From Euborellia annulipes (Eukaryota > Arthropoda > Insecta > Dermaptera > Anisolabididae): 64,000 nt of DNA. Where the stretch lies: the NCBI GenBank assembly GCA_023213315.1, contig JAKCPI010011748.1, forward strand, positions 1 to 64,000, read 5' to 3'. Of this stretch, positions 45,475-56,136 are shown one piece after another. The first letter of the stretch is position 1; the number at the start of each line of letters is the position of its first letter. A program made the position numbers and the translations under genes. The notes below the pieces were generated by a model. It worked only from the letters and a program-made list of their open reading frames with translations, had not been told where the DNA came from and searched no databases.

Positions 45475-45650
45475 TAGACAATAGCATAGAGGGATAGATC
45501 TCGCCTCTTTTGATAGTAGTCACAGGTTTTCTTCCCATTTAAAGTGATAAAAAATATTTTAAAATTATATTGGCTACAAATAAATTTGGAAAAATAAATA
45601 AGAACTGAAATAAATTAAAAAAAAATTGTTTATAGTGATTGGATTTGAAT
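45475..45650 (+). mobile_element. SINE type 3, decayed
   Basis: ATAGAGGGATAGATCTCGCC with TCTTTTGATAG is the head and TTATATTGGCTACAAATAAA the body. The tail has drifted. Confidence 0.4.
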
Positions 45651-46103
45651 TTTAATGGCCTTAGGTAATGTCCATTCGGGCCAGCTATTTGAAAAACTTC
45701 CATATAAAGAAACATTTTATTATCACTTGAAATTATTCTCAACAATGGCACACGCCATTGAAGTGACATGAGATCACTGACCCAGTGCAATAGGGTAGTT
45801 AGGCCTAAAAAGGAATCTCCCTGAAAGGAATTGTTAAATATAGGAGAGGAAGTTGAGTGATTCATACTTCCTTTCGATCAAATACATACTCTTATCTTTT
45901 TCTCACCTTAAGAAGAAATAAAATAAATTTCTGATTTTTGTATTGTAATATAGGATTTAAAAAATTTAAATTTTTAATAAGCTATAAAAAATTTATTATT
46001 TCTTAAATTTCCAATCATCAATCAAGAGTGCTCAACACTTCCCGGTCTTTATTTAGTCTTGAATTGTATTATAATGTAATGAAGTTTTAAATTAGAAATT
46101 ATT

Positions 46104-46488
46104 TGAAAAGAGCAGATCAAGGCAGTCCAATGATAGAGAAATAAAAACAAAATATATGTGATTTATATATTTATTTTCTCAATTTAGTTGTTCAGCAAAA
46201 TCTCAAATCTTTTGGGTTTCGGCCACCATTCAGCAGGCCTTCATCAGTGAGGTAATTTAATTTTTAATCTTTAACAATGTTAATTTCTTTATCAATAATC
46301 CTTTTTAATGTTACGTTTTACCTAGATCCTTACCTCACTGATGAAGGCCTGCTGGATGGTGGCCGATTTTGCTGAACAACTAAATTGAGAATATAAATCA
46401 CATTAATTTTGTTTTTATTTCTCTATCATTGGACTGCTTTGACCTGCCCTTTGCAATTTATCTACTACTTCAGTCCTGGTGAATTATC
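46104..46488. mobile_element. PLE-type inverted dimer with 13-bp target duplication
   Basis: ATTAGAAATTATT occurs at 46091-46103 and 46489-46501. The arms pair over about 145 bases, from GGCAGTCCAATGATAGAGAA with its mirror through TCTCAATTTAGTTGTTCAGC to AGGCCTTCATCAGTGAGGTA. The left arm has a complete minus-strand core at 46216-46247 (CTGATGA, extra A, GGCC/GGCC stem, GAAAC). The right arm has lost the GAAAC. Confidence 0.75.
46216..46247 (-). ncRNA. Hammerhead-ribozyme-like core
   Basis: On the minus strand: CTGATGA, an extra A, a GGCC stem with a loop of about 11 bases, GGCC, then GAAAC. Order and spacing fit a hammerhead core, apart from the extra base. Confidence 0.5.
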
Positions 46489-46576
46489 ATTAGAAATTAT
46501 TATCAATCTCTCCAGAAAATCTTTTATCATCCTCTCTTCTTCAAAAAAACATAATTATAATGTAAATTTGTATTTT

Positions 46577-46735
46577 ATTTTATTTAAGGTCTTTTTCGGA
46601 GTCCATTAGTCTCTATTTCATTTGATTGGTTGCCAAATCAAATGGAAATATACACGAGACGAGATGCGAATCCATGACCACTAGCACAAGAGGCAGAAAC
46701 TCTACCATTGAGCCATTTGTACTTTTAATATTATT
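46577..46735 (-). mobile_element. SINE type 3, reversed, full head
   Basis: On the minus strand the head is TGGCTCAATGGTAGAGTTTC, then a B-box-like GGATTCGCATCTCGTC, the TTTGATTTGGCAACC body and the CCGAAAAAGACCTTAAA tail. The head resembles a tRNA D-arm region. Confidence 0.65.
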
Positions 46736-46739
46736 GACT

Positions 46740-47095
46740 AGTTTTATATGATTACTATTATTTTTTATGTAATAAAATTCACTTTTTGTTTCCAATTTTT
46801 TCAATATACATAATTTAAAAAAAAAAGTACAACCCAATGAAAAATGTGTAAAATAAAAAAACATGTTATTATGAAAACATTAATTATTTTAATCTTTCTT
46901 TTATAGATGCATTTTCAATATTAAAATATTTTTAAAGCTCAGTTGAAAAAGCTTTTTATCGCTCATATATTAAAATAATGCATATCAATTATTATGATTA
47001 TTATTTAAAAAAATATATATATTCAACCTGATATAGAATAAAGTTGTTAGTGTATTTAACTAAAAGAGTTTGATGGATAATGAGAATAAGTCTCT
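46740..47095. other. AT-rich intergenic sequence
   Basis: No feature recognised. Confidence 0.4.
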
Positions 47096-47109
47096 ATACA
47101 CCTGCTAGG

Positions 47110-47302
47110 CACTAGCTATCATCATCATCATCAACATCATCATCATCATCATCTTCTAGCTTGACCGGCCGTCGTCGTCTTGGGTCCCGTTGTACGGAAG
47201 TGACGAGAGAGTAAACATCAAGAATCCGAATCAAAAATGGCTGCTAGGCTTTTGTAGTAAAGATGGCGCCGCTTGCTCATTCGGCTTTTTCATTCATTCA
47301 GT
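47110..47302 (+). promoter_or_regulatory. Possible gene 5' end: (ATC)n, GC-rich block, ATGGCGCC motifs
   Basis: An imperfect (ATC)n run at 47117-47155 is followed by a unique, GC- and CpG-rich stretch. CAAAAATGGCTGC (47232) and AAAGATGGCGCCGC (47260) resemble YY1/Pho-type or TISU elements near starts of housekeeping genes. From ATG 47263 the frame reads MAPLAHSAFSFI, then CA|GTAAAG, a possible donor at 47301. On the minus strand a rival frame ends in an Asp run encoded by the (ATC)n. Neither is proven. Confidence 0.3.
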
Positions 47303-47309
47303 AAAGTTT

Positions 47310-47640
47310 ATAAAAAATATATATATAAATAAATAAATTGGTGGAATTCTCAAATCCCTTTAAAAAAAAAATATTGTAACTCTTCCTGAATGACTCTTAT
47401 ATAAAATTACTGGTCACAGGATTATAGAATTAATCTTTAATGTTGTCAATTTGTAGAAATTTCTGAAGTCTTGTTTCTTCTGTCCAGAAAGGGTACTTTC
47501 TCCTCCTGACGATTTACAATTGGTCACCTTTGACAGGTCAATAGAATAGTATTGATTTGACTTTAAAATTCGTTTAGAAATTTGACCTTAGGTTTAATTT
47601 TTTTAGATACATATTTAGTAAGGAATAAAGAAAAGAGCGA
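47310..47640. other. No feature recognised
   Basis: AT-rich sequence without coding or repeat signal. Confidence 0.4.
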
Positions 47641-47679
47641 TTGCAGTTTTATTTCGTTTATTAGTCACTTCAAGCCGAC

Positions 47680-47708
47680 GTTTCGGTCAGATATAAGAAC
47701 ATCCTCAG
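47680..47708 (-). ncRNA. Hammerhead-like relic
   Basis: On the minus strand CTGAGGA, an extra T, a weak stem and ACC, then GAAACGTC. Stem II does not pair well, so this is a decayed or divergent copy. Confidence 0.3.
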
Positions 47709-48129
47709 GACTGAAGCGTGTCAATAAAATTCCTCAAAAAGTCGAATGATGGCAATTGTGTTTCTTGTCATTTAATAAGAACCAAAAGCTATGCGAGTCA
47801 AGGTTAGATTGATACATATTTATGTTCAATATCTTTTCCCTTATGAACAGAAACATTTGTTACTGCACTGGTGAAATTAAATATTACAAAGTTAGAAATT
47901 ACCTAAATTACCAAAAGTAAATTTATAGATATAAGGGGATAGATCAATATACTGTACATAATATTGAATTTCACAACCCATTAGTGAAGTTATTTGCAAT
48001 TCAAATTAGAACAATTAATTAAATTTTGGAATTTATATTAAAATTATTTTATTTCGCTTTATTATAGAAAGAAATTAAAAGGATATTAAAATCTCAAAGA
48101 TTTTTAATGATTTTGGACTCGAATAATTT

Positions 48130-48272
48130 TTACTTTCTCTTACCTCTATATATGTTAATATTTATAGAGAGAAAGTATTGGATTCATGTCAAAAATTCGA
48201 TGTCAAGATTTTGATGGGTGTACACGTTTTGAGATCCCCAGAATCCAAAAAAGTGGTTTTCGCAACATGGTA
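48130..48272 (+). repeat. Family A repeat, 5' end
   Basis: TTTACTTTCTCTTACCTCTA, the AGAGAGAAAGTATTGGATTC hairpin arm, and AAAAAAGTGGTTTTCGCAAC are present. The rest is deleted. Confidence 0.7.
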
Positions 48273-48379
48273 TTTAAAAATCTATAAATAAAGACTCAAA
48301 TGAATATTTAAAAATATTTATTTCACTACGATTTTTAATTTTGGATTTTTTCTAGATGAGTTATAAATATATATATCCT

Positions 48380-48611
48380 CAAGGGCGGATACAGGGGGAG
48401 GAAAATATTTTTCTTGAAAATTAAATTTTATTTTTAATATAAAATTTAAAAAAAAATGATTTGTATATCATATATTACTTTCTCTTAGAAATAAATAAAT
48501 TTTTGTCATATAGGTTGGGATGCAAACCAATGGCCCCTGACTGAAGAGGCAAGCGTCTACCAAATTACCCCCTCCCCCTCCCCCCCCGAAAAACACCTCT
48601 GGATCCGCTTG
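48380..48611. mobile_element. hAT-type MITE (CAAGGGCGGAT family), old copy
   Basis: CAAGGGCGGATACAGG on the left and GGATCCGCTTG on the right, with AACACCTCT inside the right end as in the intact copies. No matching octamers remain at the flanks. A piece at 48510-48560 (GGTTGGGATGCAAACC) looks inserted. Confidence 0.6.
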
Positions 48612-48619
48612 AATCTGTT

Positions 48620-49165
48620 TTATAAAAGGGATTTACTATATTAGTATTGCATCAGAAAGATGATTAAGAGAGAGCAGATCGAAGGACAATTTATTAAATT
48701 AAAAAAAAAAATCCTCTTATATTGTTTTATCTTTGGAAAATGTTGAATAATCATCTTTATAGTTATTTAATTATCATATATTATGTGTAATTACATTATC
48801 AAGTTTTTTTAAACTATGTTTAAGGTGAATGACATCACATTAGAAAGGAGGAGTCACCAAAACAAGCATAAATAATTTTTTTTATATATATAATTATGAT
48901 TGAAAATAAAAATAATTAAACGCTATTTTTTATATATATTAATATGTATATTTATACCAAGGTTGAGAATTTTTTGTTTAATCATAAGTGAAGGTAATAA
49001 TGTATGTTTGTGACTAATTATTATATAAGAATATATTAACAGAGCAGCCCCGCTGAGAAAACTTTTTGTTTGAATGCATGTCGTTTATAGGTATAGACGG
49101 ATTTAGAATAAATATTCAGGACGTTTGTGCCATAAACGAAAAATATGTTGTTTTTTTTCAATTTT
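48620..49165. other. AT-rich intergenic sequence
   Basis: No feature recognised. Confidence 0.4.
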
Positions 49166-49180
49166 ACGCTGCCTTGGTCT

Positions 49181-49451
49181 CAAGGGCGGATACGGGGGGG
49201 GGGGGGGGTAAAAGGGGAAATTACCCCCTCCTCCGAGATTAAAAAAAATACTTTTTTTTTCTAAAGAAAAAAATTATTTTAATGTAAAATTTTAAAAATT
49301 AATAATTAAAAATTTGATTTGTATTTATATTCTGGCAAACAAGTACAGAATGCGCCTTTAAATTACCGAAATTAAGAAAAAATAGTGTGCTGTGCGACGA
49401 GTCACACCATATCCCACCCCCCCCCGAGAAACACCTCTTGATCCGCCCTTG
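49181..49451. mobile_element. hAT-type MITE, intact, 8-bp target duplication
   Basis: CAAGGGCGGATAC and GATCCGCCCTTG are the ends. CTTGGTCT flanks both sides (49173-49180 and 49452-49459). A G-run and C-run lie just inside the ends, and the inner TTGATTTGTATTTATATTCT is shared almost unchanged with 52148-52420. Confidence 0.9.
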
Positions 49452-49459
49452 CTTGGTCT

Positions 49460-50300
49460 TCTATTATTTATAAATACACTGCAAGACTAAGCGCAACTAT
49501 AACATTTTCAATATTTATCCAATAAAAATTTGTATCCTGAGTGTTATTACCAGATCAAAAAATTTATTCATTTACATTACTAATGCCATTTATTTCCTAT
49601 CTGTAAAAAATTAATTAAATATCTTATAACCAAATTTGTGAATCCTCTTAAGTAAATTTTAAGAAAAAAAAGTTTCCCTCCCCCCTCCTCAAGAAAAAAT
49701 TGAAATGACTCCACTGAACAATTCACTAAGAATTAAAACCTTAAAAACATTTTCACTCCGTATTCTAAATTTATAACTATAGCATATAGAACATAACTGT
49801 GGGTCGAAACGTCACTAAGGTCACATCATAATAAAGACGTATAAATTAAAATTTTTAACCTCAAAAAAGACAGAAGTTTTTTTATTGACAAGGGAAATTG
49901 AATTTTTTTTTTCAACACTCTTGTAAAATAAAACAAACGAGAAAAAAAAAAGAAAATGAATTGACTGGTGTTGAAAATCCCAATAGGCATTTTCTTTCCC
50001 TGTCAGGAGATTTTCTGTGCGACATATCTCGAGGATGAAAAGTTTGGACAGGTGTTGGTGAGAAAGAGAGAGAGAGAGAGAGGCAGAGAAAAAGATCAGT
50101 CAGTTCGAATCTGTTTTACCAGCAAAATGAAGAGTATGACATTGTTTTTTCATTATTAAATAAAAGGAACAGGTATTGTACTAATCGAGAAAAGAAAAGC
50201 GTTTGTTGTTTAAAGGGCAATTGTAGTTATATGTATAAAATAAATGATATTTAATATTACAAAATGAAATGAAAAATTAAATAATTCTTACAATAATTTT
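49460..50300. other. AT-rich sequence, no gene confirmed
   Basis: GGGTCGAAACGTCACTAAGG near 49801 resembles a hammerhead tail relic. A 63-codon frame at 49968 encloses a GA microsatellite (50067-50082) and has no domain. Confidence 0.3.
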
Positions 50301-50306
50301 TACTTT

Positions 50307-50893
50307 CTCTTACCTCTCTATATGTTAAGATATAGGGAGAGAAAGTATTGGATTCATGTCAAAAATTCGATATCGAGATTTTGATGGATATACACGTTTT
50401 GAGGTCCCATGAATACAAAAAGTGATTTTCGCGACATGATCTGTGTGTGTGTATTCAATTTAAACCATGAAGGAATTGAGCTAGGAGGTTGAAATTTATA
50501 TTTAAGTTAGGCAACCCCCTAGGGCGTGAAAATAAGCTTTAAATCGGCCTAAGAGTACTAGTACTTTACTGTTGCACTTTTTCAGTTTTTTTCGATTTTC
50601 TCAAAATTCGCTCTAAAGATTTTGATTAAAATTCAAAAATCAATTATTTTTTAGATGCTCTTTAAAATGTATATTCTCATTTTGCCATTGAAATCTTAAG
50701 ACTCTTTACTTCATAGATAAGAGAAATCGTTGCCAAAATATAAATCCCATGTTTATAAATTTTACATCTTGAATTCAAATGTACTGTACTGTCGGAAACT
50801 AAATATATCTCGATACAAAAAAAAACTGGTGTGACAAGCACAGAACACAACTTTCGATTACCGAAGGTAAGAGAAACTTGTGTGCTGAAGTTT
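50307..50893 (+). repeat. Family A repeat, near full length
   Basis: The copy runs from TTTACTTTCTCTTACC-type start through GGTCCCATGAATACAAAAAG, the TACTAGTACTTTACTG palindrome and TAGATGCTCTTTAAAATGTA to the end hairpin with ACACAACTTTCGATTACCGA. The outermost CCAGTCACACC is missing. Confidence 0.75.
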
Positions 50894-50899
50894 TGAAAG

Positions 50900-51990
50900 A
50901 GGTACAAGTAGAAATATTAATTAATGGGCTAAATAAAGATTACATTCTTTACTTAGAATGATTAGACTCACTCTTATTTGCCCCCCCCCCCCACTATACT
51001 ATATTCAATTATGTGTTGTTTCCAATAGACTCTAAACAAGAGGCGAAGGGGAAACAAGGCCTTTCAACTCACCATCATACTAATGATAGCTTAATACCGG
51101 ACCATAAGCTATGAAGGCCTCAAATGCCAAAAAAAACACAATTTTTAAATAAATGAAGAAATGAATGAAGAAATGAATAAACGAAATTTTTTTTACAAAT
51201 AGGCCCTATTACAATTTTATACGCTTTAGCCATTCATTTCATTTGTCTCTCAATTGTTAGTGCTAAGAACTAAATCCCTTTGGATTGAAGGCACAAATGA
51301 GGGAGAGAGAGAGAGAGAGAGAGCTTGAACAAGGGCCATATTGTCTTCAACAATTTAATAAGCTTAAGTTTTGAATTAATTTGAAAAGGCCAAATAATAC
51401 GTCAGAATTTATTTAATAAAGTTGCAAAGAAAAATGAAAATTTCTATCCAGTTGGGAAAGGAAAAAATAGACAAAAACTATGATAATTAATTGTACATTT
51501 TAATTATGTATAAATTAATAATAATTATTATTAAATTATTATTATAATTGTAAATAATCTAATAATTTTTTATGAATAAGAAAGACATCAATGGCCAGTT
51601 TTTTTTTTTTTTTTTAATTGATAGAATATTCAAAAATCCGGTGTGACTGGTCGCAAAAAAAAAATTAAGAAAAATGTATTATTCTTCATAGACTTATAAT
51701 TTTTGTTTTTAAAATTGTATTTTGGTCGCACGAAGGTCATTTCCTCAAAACATAATTTCTGTAAGGTCTTACGTTAGATAGTCCTGAAAAGTTTATCTGA
51801 TGACCCGAAATGACCGGAACAATTTTTTCGCAATTTAAAAAAATTATGTGAAAAGATCGTGAATGAATTTATTGAGAAAAAATTAGGTGTGGTCACCAAA
51901 ATACTTCCTCATTCATAGAAGATCAACGTTCTGTTGATGTCTCGTTTATTTCTTAAATTCATTTTAATTCTAAAAGCTTTGATAAAATAG
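50900..51990. other. AT-rich sequence with small repeats
   Basis: A (C)n run (50978-50991), a SINE tail scrap near 51105-51145, a GA run near 51302-51324 and a family A end scrap (CCGGTGTGACTGGTCGC, near 51638) are the only recognisable items. Confidence 0.35.
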
Positions 51991-51992
51991 AA

Positions 51993-52822
51993 TTTTTACT
52001 TTCTCTTGTATATTATATATGTAATATATACATAGAGAGAAAGTATTGGATTCATGTCAAAAAGTCGATGTCGAGATTTTGATGGATATATACGTTTTGA
52101 GGTCCCCTGGATCCAAAAAGGTGATTTTCGCAACATGGTGTATCTATCAAGGAAGGCGGGTACAAGGGGGGGGTAAAGGAGGATAGTTACCCCCCCCCCC
52201 CGAGATTTGAAAAAAATACTTTTTTTTCGAAAAAAAAATTTACTTTTAATGTAAAATTGTAAAAATTAATACTTAAAAATTTGATTTGTATTTATATTCT
52301 GGCAAACAAGTACAGAATGCGCCTTTAAATTACCGAAATTAAGAAAAAAATAGTGTGCTGTATGACCAGTCACACCAGATTACCCCCCCCCCCCGAGAAA
52401 CACCTCTTGATCCGCCCTTGGTATCTATAGAGTACTGGTACTCTACTAATGTACTTTTTCGGTTTTTTTTTTTTCGATTTTTTCAAAATTCGCTTCAACG
52501 ATTTTGTTTAAAATTCATAAATCAATTAATTTTTAGATGTTCTTTAAAATGTATATTCTCATTTTGCCCTTGAAATCTTGTGAAGCACACACATTTTAAT
52601 CTTTTATAGGTATCTTTTCATAGGAAAGATAGAAGAAATGGTTTGCCAGGGTAACAAAATATAAATATTTCCCCATGTTTATAAATTTTACATCTTGAAT
52701 TCTAATATATCGGCGGGACTAAATATATACTGACACAAAAAATCTGATGTGACAAGCGCAGAACACAACATCAGATTACCAAAGGTAAGAGAAAGTTGTG
52801 TGCTCAGTCAAACCAGATTTTT
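51993..52822 (+). repeat. Family A repeat interrupted by a hAT MITE
   Basis: The 5' part is 51993-52139 and the 3' part resumes at 52429 with TAGAGTACTGGTACTCTACT, continuing to the GTAAGAGAAAGTTGTGTGCT hairpin and AAACCAGATTTTT. Removing the MITE and one duplication rejoins the copy. Confidence 0.8.
52148..52420. mobile_element. hAT-type MITE inserted in family A
   Basis: CAAGGAAGGCGGGTAC and GATCCGCCCTTG are the ends. GTATCTAT flanks both sides (52140-52147 and 52421-52428). It is close in sequence to 49181-49451, so both moved fairly recently. Confidence 0.9.
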
Positions 52823-52844
52823 AAATATAGTTTGCATAAAAAGG

Positions 52845-53204
52845 TGTGATGTGGAGGACATCAGCCAGGAAGGAAGCCTCTAAGTGAGTAAACAGATTCC
52901 TTAAACAAAATGTTTCGGCTAATTTTATTACGCCATCTTGCCATCTTCAGTTGTCTCAGTTGTAGAAAAAATTTAAATACCAAAAAGACTGTAAGTTTTT
53001 TAAAATAATGAAAACATTTTTAGAATTGATGTATCGATTAACAAAATTCAAAGTAGGCTAAATATTTTTTTTACAGCTGCGACAATCGAAGATGGCGTAA
53101 TAATTGTTTTGTTTAAGGAGTCTGTTTATTCAATAGAGGCTTCCTTCCTGGCTGCTGTCCTTCACATTACATCTCATTAATAGTTCACAGTCACATCGCA
53201 ACAA
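52845..53204. mobile_element. PLE-type inverted dimer with 13-bp target duplication
   Basis: TTGCATAAAAAGG occurs at 52832-52844 and 53205-53217. The left arm GGACATCAGCCAGGAAGGAA, GCCTCTAAGTGAGTAAACAG and TTACGCCATCTTGCC is mirrored on the right (AAGATGGCGTAATAA, GGCTTCCTTCCTGGCTGCTG). The left arm carries a minus-strand core; the right arm has lost GAAAC. Confidence 0.75.
52920..52958 (-). ncRNA. Hammerhead-ribozyme-like core
   Basis: On the minus strand CTGAAGA, an extra T, GGC...GCC closing a long loop, then GAAAC. CTGAAGA fits the CUGANGA consensus. Only three stem II pairs are certain. Confidence 0.4.
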
Positions 53205-53219
53205 TTGCATAAAAAGGGT

Positions 53220-53450
53220 TGACTGTAGAGGGCATAATGTCCTGTTTTTTTTTCATCAATAAGGTTTCTAATAGTGTCAAATTCTCTTGTAACAAACATA
53301 GAAGGAAATCGCTAAAACATCATTAAAATTCATATAATGCAAAATCTAAAGTAATTCCCAGAAAAGCAATCATTAAAATGAAATTTTTTCCCAGGATAAG
53401 GGGGGAGCCTGTTTGGTATATTATATGAATGATACCATGAAGTTACGAAT
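53220..53450. other. No feature recognised
   Basis: AT-rich sequence without coding signal. Confidence 0.35.
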
Positions 53451-53556
53451 ATCAATATAGGCTATTATGCATAAGGAGAGTGAGACAAGAATGCGACGTG
53501 CACGCCTCTGTGTACATGTATGCACGCAGAAGGCACTAACACTAGGCCAGGGGGAC

Positions 53557-53743
53557 TATAAAACGAACGAAAAGGAAAAAGAAGTCGACGAAGACAAGAA
53601 ACAAAAAAAAAAAAAAAATGAGACGAGGAAGAAGAGAAGGAAGAGGAGGAGGACGTCGTCAGGCAAGTCAACGACCCAGGAGGTCCGTTAGAATCCTCCC
53701 CGACGCCAACCCATCATCGACGTCGACGTCCCTTCTTGGCAAA
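53557..53743 (+). CDS. Candidate first exon with TATA box, Arg/Gly-rich start
   Basis: TATAAAA at 53557-53563 lies about 55 bases before ATG 53618. The 42 codons to 53743 read MRRGRREGRGGGRRQASQRP and onward to ...SSTSTSLLGK, ending at AAA|GTAAGT, a consensus donor in phase 0. The region is far richer in GC and CpG than its flanks. The Arg/Gly-rich start could bind nucleic acid or be a nuclear signal. I do not recognise the protein. Low complexity in this stretch also permits open frames on the other strand (Ser/Phe runs), so the call is tentative. Confidence 0.35.
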
Positions 53744-53759
53744 GTAAGTATGCAAGCAT

Positions 53760-54185
53760 GCATGAACGATATAAAGACTTTCCCTGTGAGAGTGTGGGCG
53801 TCAAAAAATAAAATAAATAAATAATGCGTGGGTGAATTTGACCGACCGACCGACTCATTTTTTAAATCAAATGGTGATTTAATAATTGAAAACTATCAAT
53901 CAAGTATTCAATTAAATATTTTGACAAATAACAACTCGATATTTTCATTAAAATATGAATATTATTTTAGGTGATTGCAAAATATTGTGAAATAATTGAA
54001 TGGATGAGAACGAAAAGGATTGCAATTTTATGATAGCGGAATGGGCAGTCAAAGGAAAAGAGCTAAATTAAAAAAAAAATTCTGGTATCGCAGTACTCTC
54101 TTTTCTATAAGCGATATGTTACATTTAGCCATATATAATTTATAGGTAGGAATATGGGGGTCCAATCTCCCTCCAGAAATTTCAA
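53760..54185. other. AT-rich sequence, no feature
   Basis: A short GACC tandem (about 53840-53855) is the only structure noted. Confidence 0.35.
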
Positions 54186-54189
54186 AAAT

Positions 54190-54793
54190 ATGGTGTACCT
54201 TCGGAAATCGAAAGTTGAGTTCTGTGCTTGTCACACCAGATTTTTTTGTGTTGACATATGTTTAGTTTCCGCCGATATATTAGAATTAAAGATGAAAAAT
54301 TTATAGACATAGAAAAATATTTATATTTTGTTAGCATGGCAATCATTTCTCGTATTTTTCCTATGAATGTACTACAGTAGTGTAAAGTGGGCTTCAAACA
54401 ATGTTGAGGTTTGTGACGTTTTGAAGAGTAGCTATCTTAAAAATAATTGATTTTTTGAATTTTAATCAAAATCGTTAGAGCGAATTTCGAGAAAATCGAA
54501 AAAAAATTGAAAATGTACTTCAGTAAAATACTAGTGCCAGATGTCCGATTTTGTTCTAAAGCTTCATGTTCCGTCCCAGGGATCTCCCTAACTTAAATAT
54601 AAAATTTAAACCTCATAATTCTTTTCGTTCTTGAGACATTTTGGTCAGACACACAGACAGACAGACCATGTCGCGAAAACCACTTTTTTGGATTCAGGGG
54701 ACCTCAAATCTCGACTTCCAATTTTTGACATGAATTCAATACTTTCTCTCTCTCTAAATATTAACATATATAGAGGTAAGAGAAAGTAAAAAT
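54190..54793 (-). repeat. Family A repeat, near full length
   Basis: The reversed copy runs from the half hairpin GGAAATCGAAAGTTGAGTTC, GCTTGTCACACCAGATTTTT to ACATATATAGAGGTAAGAGA and AAGTAAAAA. The inner GTCTGTCTGTGTGTCTGACC-like run is short. Confidence 0.75.
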
Positions 54794-54954
54794 GCTTGTC
54801 GAAAATCAATGGAAAAATATAAACAGCTCTGTCAATTAAAAAATCAAATAGGTAATAGGGTAAAGGGTACAGTATACGATCTGTGAAAAAATGCAATAAT
54901 TTTTTTTCCTCAAGTCCTGGTCCTTATTTTTCCAAATTTTTTCTTCTGGTAACA

Positions 54955-55095
54955 AAGGGTTCGCATCTCGTCTCATGCGACAAAAATTTATTTCAATAGG
55001 GTTGGTTGGCTACCAATCCAATTGAAGTAAATAGCGACGGGGTCTAAATGGCATTCGATGACGAAAAAGACCTTAAATTAAAAAAAAACTCATCA
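54955..55095 (+). mobile_element. SINE type 3
   Basis: GGGTTCGCATCTCGTCTCAT, the TGGTTGGCTACCAATCCAAT body and GACGGGGTCTAAATGGCATT with the GACGAAAAAGACCTTAAA tail. The tRNA-like head is truncated on the 5' side. Confidence 0.6.
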
Positions 55096-55099
55096 AAGA

Positions 55100-55545
55100 A
55101 AAAAAAAAAAAAAACAGAAAATAGTAGAATTTTAACCACCGGGTATATGCCCTGAAGATTTAACTACTACGATTCTTGAACAAAACTAAGCAGTGCTGTA
55201 AATCGGGATAGGTGACCTCCGAGAAACAGGGCTGTTGAACACCCACTAGAAACCATCGATACTTAATCATTTCAAATATGTAAAATATTTTACATCTAAA
55301 ATCTAAATAGCTTCTGTAACTGAGAGAGTATAATTAAATTATATCTACAATAACTATTTGGAATAGATAATATCGAGTATCAACTGTATTCATAATTTTA
55401 GCAGATGTACTACAATAGGGAGCCCTGATAAAAAATAAGAAAGCTGGAAGCCAAAAAAGTTTAAGAAACATTGCTCTAATTGAATATACTTGGTAAATTA
55501 CTCTGTATTTTTAAAATTATTATAATACGTAAAATCCCCCAGTTC
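55100..55545. other. No feature recognised
   Basis: AT-rich sequence; a GGGCTGTTGAACACCC hairpin-like word near 55227 is probably chance. Confidence 0.35.
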
Positions 55546-56075
55546 AAGTTGAAGGCAGGGATGGGCAAGTTACTCGATTTTGAGTAACGAGATACAAAAT
55601 ACCAATTACTTCAGATTTTTGTAACGAAATACAAGATACGAATTATTCACGGGTTTGTGTAACGAGATACAAAATACCAATTACGTATTTCAAATACATT
55701 GAAAATACCAATTACAAACAAATTTTTCCTTGATTTTAAAATACTTTTTGCAGGGGTAATTCTGGAACTAGAGCCCTGCACGGGTACGGGTTGGCCCGTA
55801 GACCCGTTACCCGCCCGGCCCGCGGGCTTTGGAGGCCATGAAAAATTACGGGCGGATACGGGAGGGTAGCAAGTCTAAATAAACGGGTTCGGGCGGACGA
55901 GCATGCAAATGAAATTTTATTTAAAAATTATTAGACATTCGTTCTAATAAGATTTAAACTTTCGACCGTTGGTTCTCGTTGAAACATTTTGTAAATTAAA
56001 ATTAAATATACAAATTAAACACTAGGTTATTTGTTTCAAAGGTTTTATTAATTAAAAATTAACACTTAATACGTA

Positions 56076-56101
56076 TTTCGACAATTTCTTGTCATCATCA
56101 G
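56076..56101 (-). ncRNA. Hammerhead-like core, minus copy of head-to-head pair
   Basis: Read on the minus strand: CTGATGA, extra T, GACAA/TTGTC stem with GAAA loop, then GAAA. It is identical to the plus-strand core at 56111-56136. Confidence 0.5.
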
Positions 56102-56110
56102 AAGATCATT

Positions 56111-56136
56111 CTGATGATGACAAGAAATTGTCGAAA
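56111..56136 (+). ncRNA. Hammerhead-like core, plus copy of head-to-head pair
   Basis: CTGATGA, extra T, a 5-bp GACAA/TTGTC stem closed by a GAAA tetraloop, then GAAA followed by TACGTATT. ATACGTAT is self-complementary, so stem III could form between two RNA copies. Confidence 0.5.

Noticed and set aside
45539..45865. 108-codon minus-strand frame
   Set aside because: The C-terminal third runs through a decayed SINE and AT-rich sequence. The first 70 residues look moderately protein-like but have no motif or clear splice site.
53465..53671. Minus-strand Ser/Phe-rich frame
   Set aside because: Low-complexity antisense of the Arg/Glu/Lys-rich plus strand.
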